From positions 1 through 10,382 of the forward strand of contig JAZUBN010000168.1 in the NCBI GenBank assembly GCA_045638565.1: a stretch of 10,382 bases of DNA. The letters run 5' to 3'. Within the stretch, counting starts at the first letter, position 1. Every line of letters starts with the position of its first letter. A program made the translations under genes and the position numbers. This DNA is from SIG471 sp045638565. Its GTDB lineage: Bacteria > Bacillota > Clostridia > Oscillospirales > Butyricicoccaceae. Below are positions 6,681 to 10,382 of this stretch, in pieces. Under the pieces are notes generated by a model that had not been told where the DNA came from, did no database searches, and was given only the letters and a program-made list of their open reading frames with translations.

Positions 6681-6944
6681 TTACTGAGCAATGTTTTCGT
6701 AAACAGAAACCTGCTTGCGATCGCGACCGAGCTTTTCAAACTTTACTGTGCCGTCAACGAGAGCGAAGAGTGTATCATCGCTGCCACGGCCAACGTTTGT
6801 ACCTGGGTGAATCTTTGTGCCGCGCTGTCTTACGAGAATATTACCAGCCAAAACGAACTGACCATCAGCACGCTTTGCGCCAAGACGCTTACTTTCGGAA
6901 TCTCTGCCGTTCTTAGTAGAACCAACACCTTTTTTATGTGCCAT
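6681..6944 (-). CDS. rpmA: 50S ribosomal protein L27
   Basis: L27 is a large-subunit protein whose N-terminal tail reaches the peptidyl transferase centre. The 87-residue protein begins MAHKKGVGSTKNGRDSES and contains GGNILVRQRG-type and HPG-N-VGRG-DDTLFA motifs of the family. GGAGG lies 9 nt before the ATG. Many Firmicutes make L27 with a short extra N-terminal peptide (ending FFA) that the protease Prp removes. Here that extension is absent and the mature-type sequence starts right at the initiator Met. The gene is 40 nt downstream of rplU, with no prp gene between them. It is cotranscribed with rplU and closed by a strong terminator. Confidence 0.98.
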   Translation of the reverse strand: MAHKKGVGSTKNGRDSESKRLGAKRADGQFVLAGNILVRQRGTKIHPGTNVGRGSDDTLFALVDGTVKFEKLGRDRKQVSVYENIAQ

Positions 6945-6984
6945 ACTATTTATCCTCCAAATCTTTTGTTAATGTTAAAATGAC

Positions 6985-7284
6985 TTATGCCTTGATAGCG
7001 GAAATCTGAACCTTTGTATATGGCTGTCTGTGACCCTGCTTACGTCTGTAGTTCTTCTTAGCCTTCTGCTTGTAAACAATGATCTTCTTGCTCTTGCCAG
7101 ACTTAACAACTGTGCCTTCTACTGTTGCGTTGCCACCGAGTGCGATTTCTTCACCGTTAGCTACCATGAGCACGTTGTCAAATACAACTGTTTCACCATC
7201 AGCGATGTCAAGCTTTTCTACATAAATAGTATCGCCTTCTGCGACCTTGTACTGCTTGCCGCCTGTTACAATAATTGCGTACAT
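6985..7284 (-). CDS. rplU: 50S ribosomal protein L21
   Basis: L21 binds 23S rRNA early in 50S assembly. The 99-residue protein begins MYAIIVTGGKQYKV and contains the KKIIVYKQKAKKNYRRKQGHRQ stretch split over basic residues 65-85, the L21 signature near the C-terminus. A frame with an earlier ATG starts at 7302, but the ATG at 7284 has AGAGG 8 nt upstream and gives the conserved start. It is first in the rplU-rpmA operon, behind a structured leader and a near-consensus promoter. Confidence 0.98.
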   Translation of the reverse strand: MYAIIVTGGKQYKVAEGDTIYVEKLDIADGETVVFDNVLMVANGEEIALGGNATVEGTVVKSGKSKKIIVYKQKAKKNYRRKQGHRQPYTKVQISAIKA

Positions 7285-7376
7285 TCTTTTTACCTCTTTC
7301 ATAAATTATAATTAGAGACACGCTCTCATAGGCGTGCGTTTTACCGCAGCTTTAATAACACCTATTCGATGCGGCT
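7285..7376 (-). ncRNA. L21 leader RNA (autoregulatory 5' UTR of rplU)
   Basis: The region from the predicted start near 7376 to the rplU start matches the L21 leader design known in Firmicutes, thought to bind L21 and control its own operon. The first hairpin pairs CCGCA (7370-7374) with TGCGG (7344-7348). The second pairs CACGC (7332-7336) with GCGTG (7319-7323). The loop sequence AGGTGT (7358-7363) can pair with ACGCCT (7330-7335) in an alternative or pseudoknot fold. Assignment is by position and structure; a covariance search was not run. Confidence 0.75.
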
Positions 7377-7382
7377 TTATGT

Positions 7383-7411
7383 ATTGTAACATAAGACTAT
7401 TATTTTGTCAA
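7383..7411 (-). promoter_or_regulatory. Promoter of the rplU-rpmA operon
   Basis: On the minus strand TTGACA (7406-7411) and TACAAT (7383-7388) are separated by 17 bp. It starts 24 nt after the stop of the upstream QueG-like gene and leads straight into the first leader hairpin. Confidence 0.85.
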
Positions 7412-7434
7412 CAATAATTTTCAATATTTTTCGA

Positions 7435-8253
7435 TTATTTTTTAGGGATTCTGCTTTCGCAAGGAACACCCACCTGACACTTGCCGCAGCCATATCTTAC
7501 GATGCCGTTAGGGCCGTGAGGCGGGAACTTTTTGCCCACATATGGCGAGCAAATTTCGTGATTTTTGCCCTTTTCAACACCTTTTGACATATCAATGGCA
7601 TTGACAGGACAGTTTTTCTGACAGACACCACACATAATGCAGTATTCGAAAGGACTGCTGTATTCACGCTCTGTCACAGGGAGCTTGGCAGTTGTGATGA
7701 CAGAGCCGAGGCGGCCTGCCATACCCTTCTTTGTGATGATACCCTTGGAAAGGCTGAGCGTACCCAATCCTGCAATATATGCAACATGTCTTTCAGACCA
7801 GTTTGAGCAATATGGGTTGGCAAGATGGAAACGAGGGTCTGTTGTCGGGAATGCTGTATCAAAGCCTTCTTCGATGAGAAGATTTTTTACATATTCGCCC
7901 AGTGTATTCATCATCTGCTGACCTTCGATTCGTGCGTGAAGCCATTCATCGGAAGCCACGTCGCCCTTGCGGTTTGACACCTTTACGACTTCTGTGAAAG
8001 GCAGGAAGAAGGAAAGCACGCTTTGAGGGTTATCCACCCATTTATGAGGCAAATCAAAAGCTTCACCTATGATGCCTTCTTTGCGAAGTTCTTCAAAAAG
8101 AGGGTCATTTACATCGGCCACACCAAAAAGTGGCTCATCATATATCTGCATACCTGCAAGTTCAGGACGGATTGCGTCCTCCTCAGGCACATAATTGCCC
8201 GGGCAAGACAGCAGGAAGTCTGTTATTTTCTTTTTCAGGAGTTCAAAATCCAT
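7435..8253 (-). CDS. QueG-like double-cluster ferredoxin-type iron-sulfur protein
   Basis: The 272-residue protein resembles the N-terminal and iron-sulfur parts of epoxyqueuosine reductase QueG but is shorter and lacks the HEAT-like C-terminal region. AGLGTLSLSKGIITKKG (161-177) corresponds to the QueG GLG..GKN block. Cluster one is CIMCGVCQKNCP (Cys 205, 208, 211, 215). The second set is Cys 235, 256, 259 and 265, where CGKCQVGVPC has a CxxCx5C spacing instead of the usual CxxCx3CP. The ATG at 8253 has AAGGAG 7 nt upstream; an upstream in-frame ATG at 8283 has none. There is no signal peptide, so it is cytosolic. No queuosine gene is near, so a redox role on another substrate is as likely as tRNA modification. 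No terminator separates it from the rplU promoter. The function is unproven. Confidence 0.75.
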   Translation of the reverse strand: MDFELLKKKITDFLLSCPGNYVPEEDAIRPELAGMQIYDEPLFGVADVNDPLFEELRKEGIIGEAFDLPHKWVDNPQSVLSFFLPFTEVVKVSNRKGDVASDEWLHARIEGQQMMNTLGEYVKNLLIEEGFDTAFPTTDPRFHLANPYCSNWSERHVAYIAGLGTLSLSKGIITKKGMAGRLGSVITTAKLPVTEREYSSPFEYCIMCGVCQKNCPVNAIDMSKGVEKGKNHEICSPYVGKKFPPHGPNGIVRYGCGKCQVGVPCESRIPKK

Positions 8254-8278
8254 AGTGTTCTCCTTTTTGTAAGTTATA

Positions 8279-8357
8279 TTCACGTTGTGAACTATGTTGC
8301 CTGCGGCAACTTTATGGTGTGATAAATCACATTTGTTAAAGCGGACCGTCGAGGACG
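8279..8357. repeat. Cluster of four short inverted repeats
   Basis: Four small palindromes lie in a row: TTCAC-GTT-GTGAA (8279-8291), GTTGCC-TGC-GGCAAC (8296-8310), TGTGAT-AA-ATCACA (8318-8331) and CGTC-GAG-GACG (8347-8357). They are followed by GCCGGCCCCTACAG, which resembles the end of dispersed repeats I know from gut Clostridia. The region is untranslated, between the QueG-like gene and the M28 peptidase terminator. Confidence 0.6.
8311..8339 (-). promoter_or_regulatory. Weak candidate promoter for the QueG-like gene
   Basis: On the minus strand TTAACA (8334-8339) and CATAAA (8311-8316) are 17 bp apart, with the palindrome TGTGATTTATCACA in the spacer. If real, the palindrome would sit where a repressor blocks RNA polymerase. 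The same bases are part of the repeat cluster, so this is tentative. Confidence 0.3.
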
Positions 8358-8387
8358 CCGGCCCCTACAGATGGGATGTAACGGCAA

Positions 8388-8416
8388 ACAGGAAGGCTGA
8401 AAATCAGCCCTCCTGT
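8388..8416 (-). terminator. Likely terminator of the M28 peptidase gene
   Basis: On the minus strand ACAGGAGGGCTGA pairs with TCAGCCTTCCTGT (13 bp, one G-U) around a TTT loop, 15 nt past the stop codon. The stem is strong, but the following T-run is short (TTTGCC), so termination may be partial. Confidence 0.65.
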
Positions 8417-8431
8417 TGTGATTATATTTAA

Positions 8432-9673
8432 TTACTTATCTCTCTGGAAGTACTTGTCGAGTTCCTTCTTGATGTTGTCAGGCATACCCTTTTCAACAGG
8501 AAGAACAGCGGAGTTAACAACGCGGGAAATCATCTTGTTAGCGAAGTCGATGTTCATCTTGAGCTGCTTTTCGCCGAGAGGGAACATTGTATCGCGGGAT
8601 GTATGAATTTCAGATGTCTGTGTGCCGCGGGAAAGACCGATGCCAGGAACACCCTTATCAGCAAATGGAGCGGAGTCGGAAGAATGAACGCCCTTGCGGA
8701 ACTGTGCGGAATAGCCCTGTTCCTTGCAGAAGATTTCAGCAAAGTCTTCAAGTTCCTTTGTGCCTGTTACGAACACGCTGTTAGGACCGAGGATTGTGCC
8801 GCACATATCGAAGTTGAAGCAGAACTTAACATTGTCCATGATATCTTCGTGCTTTTCAATCCAGCCCTTGGAGCCGAGGAGGCCCTGTTCTTCTGTGCCG
8901 CACCAGATGAAGTGCATTGTTCTCTTTGGCTTGTTTGCGAGGAAGTAGTTATAGATGCCCATAACAGCAGCAGAACCTGTTGCGTTGTCCCATGCGCCAG
9001 GAGCGAGTGTGAGGGAGTCATAGTGACCTGTTACAACGATGTGTTCTTCTGGCATTTCTGTGCCTTCGATTGTAGCAACAACATTCTGGGATGTAGCTGT
9101 GCCATCAACCTGCTCAAGTTCTACATGAATCATTTCAGCGCCGTTGCGGAGAAGATCTGTAGCTTCACGAGCGTGGATGAAGAATGTAGGGATTGTGCCG
9201 TATTCGAGATACTTTTCGCGTGCTGGACGTTCGTACATACCTGCGTCAGCATTTGTTTCGTGGTAATACTTACCCATGATAACGAAGATAGCAGCAGCAT
9301 TGAGCTTAGCAAGGAGCTTATATGCATCGATGTTAAGCTGATTGATCATAACAACTGTATCGGAAAGGTCCTTGATGCCAAGGAGATCCATTTCAACGCA
9401 GCGTTCTGCGTACATAACCTTAAGGTCCTTGTTGATTGTGCCGCACATTGCGAATGGAACGAGGTTGAGTTCCTGTTCATATGGAGCGATAATCTTTGCA
9501 CAGTGGCTCTTATACTGGGAAGCAGGAATTGTGAACTCTTCGAGAACAGCGCAGCCGCCCATCTTTTCAGCTTCAGCCTTGATGATTTCAGCAGCTCTTC
9601 TTTCTTCAGATGTGCCGCCGAAACGTGGAAAAGCGATGCTTTCAACAAACTTTAATGGTTCATAAACGTACAT
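8432..9673 (-). CDS. M28 family zinc metallopeptidase (aminopeptidase type)
   Basis: The 413-residue protein carries the full set of metal ligands of an M28 di-zinc peptidase: His217 in VTGHYDS, Asp229 in WDNATG, Glu261 (general base) and Glu262 in CGTEEQG, Asp289 in NFDMCG and His357 in EIHTSRDT. HSSDSAPF (330-337) is also typical. Residues about 85-190 between the two halves look like an inserted PA-type domain. No signal peptide or membrane segment is seen, so it probably trims peptides in the cytosol. The ATG at 9673 is preceded by AAAGGA, about 10 nt away. The mRNA leader of about 150 nt contains two hairpin repeats. It follows an M20 amidohydrolase gene on the same strand but has its own promoter. 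The substrate is not predictable. Confidence 0.9.
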   Translation of the reverse strand: MYVYEPLKFVESIAFPRFGGTSEERRAAEIIKAEAEKMGGCAVLEEFTIPASQYKSHCAKIIAPYEQELNLVPFAMCGTINKDLKVMYAERCVEMDLLGIKDLSDTVVMINQLNIDAYKLLAKLNAAAIFVIMGKYYHETNADAGMYERPAREKYLEYGTIPTFFIHAREATDLLRNGAEMIHVELEQVDGTATSQNVVATIEGTEMPEEHIVVTGHYDSLTLAPGAWDNATGSAAVMGIYNYFLANKPKRTMHFIWCGTEEQGLLGSKGWIEKHEDIMDNVKFCFNFDMCGTILGPNSVFVTGTKELEDFAEIFCKEQGYSAQFRKGVHSSDSAPFADKGVPGIGLSRGTQTSEIHTSRDTMFPLGEKQLKMNIDFANKMISRVVNSAVLPVEKGMPDNIKKELDKYFQRDK

Positions 9674-9705
9674 AATTGTTGTTTCCTTTCTGGATTGTTT
9701 TTCAG

Positions 9706-9742
9706 CCTCTCTTACTTAAGCGGAGAGGAACCACGTCAGTGG
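9706..9742. repeat. Inverted-repeat element in the M28 leader
   Basis: Two hairpins stand next to each other: CCTCTC (9706-9711) with GAGAGG (9723-9728), then CCAC-GTCA-GTGG (9731-9742). The design resembles small dispersed repeats of Clostridia. It is transcribed as part of the peptidase mRNA leader. Confidence 0.5.
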
Positions 9743-9764
9743 TAGAGAGATTTTCAATTTACAA

Positions 9765-9814
9765 CCCCTCAGCCACACTTCGTGTGTCAGATCCCCTTGC
9801 ACAGGGGAGCCTTA
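9765..9814. repeat. Double-hairpin intergenic repeat, copy 2
   Basis: The element starts CCCCTCAG and has hairpins CACAC-TTC-GTGTG (9774-9786) and TCCCCT-TGCAC-AGGGGA (9792-9808), then CCTTAA. It matches the order, loop and ends of the copy at 3085-3136, with changed stem bases that still pair. It lies in the M28 leader, between the promoter and the start codon. Confidence 0.7.
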
Positions 9815-9832
9815 AATTATTTCGTTAGATCT

Positions 9833-9861
9833 ATTATATAATATGTATAGGAAAATTGCAA
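9833..9861 (-). promoter_or_regulatory. Promoter for the M28 peptidase
   Basis: On the minus strand TTGCAA (9856-9861) and TATAAT (9833-9838) are 17 bp apart. The -35 box begins at the base right after the stop codon of the upstream amidohydrolase. Confidence 0.7.
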
Positions 9862-10382
9862 CTAAAATTCGTCTGCGTGTGGAACTGGGAGGTCAGCTGG
9901 GATTGGGCATTCATACTTCTTGCCGCCCATCATCTTATCGAATTCAACCTTTGCCTTTTCGAGGATTTCAGGTCTTTCGATAACTTCGAGACCGAAGAGA
10001 GCCATTACGCGAGCTGCGAATGTGGAGCCCTTTTCACCGATGGAAGAACCTGTGGAAGCTGTGATCTGCCAGCTGTGACCAGGAGCGCAGATTGGGTAAC
10101 AAGCTGTTGTGAGGGAGATACCTGGGCAGATATGCTGTACATCGCCTACGTCTGTGGAGCCGAAGTGACCAACACTTGTAAGCTCGTAAACATGGTCGTG
10201 AAGCTGTTCAGCCTTATCTTCGCCGCCCTGAGATGCTACATAATTTTCATAGATAGCGCCTGTTGTCTTATTGATTTCCTTTGCCCATGCCTTTTCTTCG
10301 TCTGTCCATGGGTCTCTTGGGCACTTAGCCATAACCTTCTGGAGTTCGTCAGCGAATACATGGTTCATTGTGCTTTCGTGGC
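9862..10382 (-). CDS. AbgB-like M20 amidohydrolase, C-terminal part (cut by right edge)
   Basis: About 173 C-terminal residues are visible; the frame is open to the window edge, so the ATG at 10368 is an internal Met, not the start. The sequence resembles subunit B of p-aminobenzoyl-glutamate hydrolase and related M20 amidohydrolases (about 480 residues), which cleave amide bonds of N-acyl amino acids or dipeptides with two metal ions. The family blocks seen are GSTDVGDV, APGHSWQ (with a probable metal-ligand or catalytic His), GSSIGEKG and an Ala-rich helix before FGLEVIE. The protein is probably cytosolic. It ends in TAG, with no terminator before the next promoter, so it may read into the M28 gene. 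The true substrate is not known from this fragment. Confidence 0.82.
   Translation of the reverse strand, partial: HESTMNHVFADELQKVMAKCPRDPWTDEEKAWAKEINKTTGAIYENYVASQGGEDKAEQLHDHVYELTSVGHFGSTDVGDVQHICPGISLTTACYPICAPGHSWQITASTGSSIGEKGSTFAARVMALFGLEVIERPEILEKAKVEFDKMMGGKKYECPIPADLPVPHADEF

Noticed and set aside
5845..6687. 280-codon open frame on the plus strand across obgE
   Set aside because: It is the antisense shadow of the Obg gene: it has no ribosome site, resembles no family I know, and the minus strand encodes a complete Obg with all motifs.
8603..9655. 350-codon open frame on the plus strand across the M28 peptidase
   Set aside because: It is an antisense shadow; low use of codons that read as stops on the other strand explains its length. 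The minus-strand protein has all zinc ligands.
1..10382. CRISPR array, tRNA or rRNA genes, or insertion-sequence transposase
   Set aside because: No regularly spaced repeats, cloverleaf-like sequence, rRNA stretches or transposase-like frames were seen on either strand.

Overview
The window reads as chromosomal DNA of an anaerobic, low-to-moderate G+C Firmicute, most likely class Clostridia in the Ruminococcaceae/Oscillospiraceae range. The support is acetate kinase, a TmcAL (YlbM) tRNA-modifying enzyme, strong AGGAGG ribosome sites, an L21 leader RNA ahead of rplU-rpmA, and hairpin-rich intergenic repeats of a kind common in gut Clostridia. The placement is an inference from gene content and style; no marker gene was compared.

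Layout. 1-371 holds the start of ackA (minus strand, runs off the left edge). 372-507 is an intergenic region with two face-to-face promoters. 508-1671 is tmcAL (plus strand), followed by a bidirectional terminator. Everything to the right is on the minus strand. 1712-3040 is a CNNM/CorC-type membrane protein. 3041-3408 holds a hairpin repeat and an unassigned transcription unit: a consensus promoter, about 130 nt, a 41-codon Cys-rich ORF and an intrinsic terminator. 3409-5169 is a single AT-rich gene with DUF262 and DUF1524 domains, resembling fused GmrSD-type restriction enzymes, with its own promoter. 5293-6567 is obgE; 6681-7284 is rpmA and rplU behind an L21 leader and strong promoter. 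7435-8253 is a QueG-like double [4Fe-4S] protein. 8432-9673 is an M28 zinc peptidase. 9862-10382 is the C-terminal part of an AbgB-like M20 amidohydrolase that runs off the right edge.

How the parts fit. The core is housekeeping: acetate/ATP metabolism, tRNA and ribosome maturation (TmcAL, L21, L27, Obg), membrane ion handling and peptide/amide hydrolysis. ackA and tmcAL share a regulatory region, and TmcAL consumes acetate plus ATP, the products of acetate kinase. The DUF262/DUF1524 gene looks like a one-gene defence cassette set between otherwise intact housekeeping units. The least explained parts are the promoter/small-ORF/terminator unit at about 3192-3358 and the families of small inverted repeats at 3085-3136, 8279-8357 and 9706-9814.
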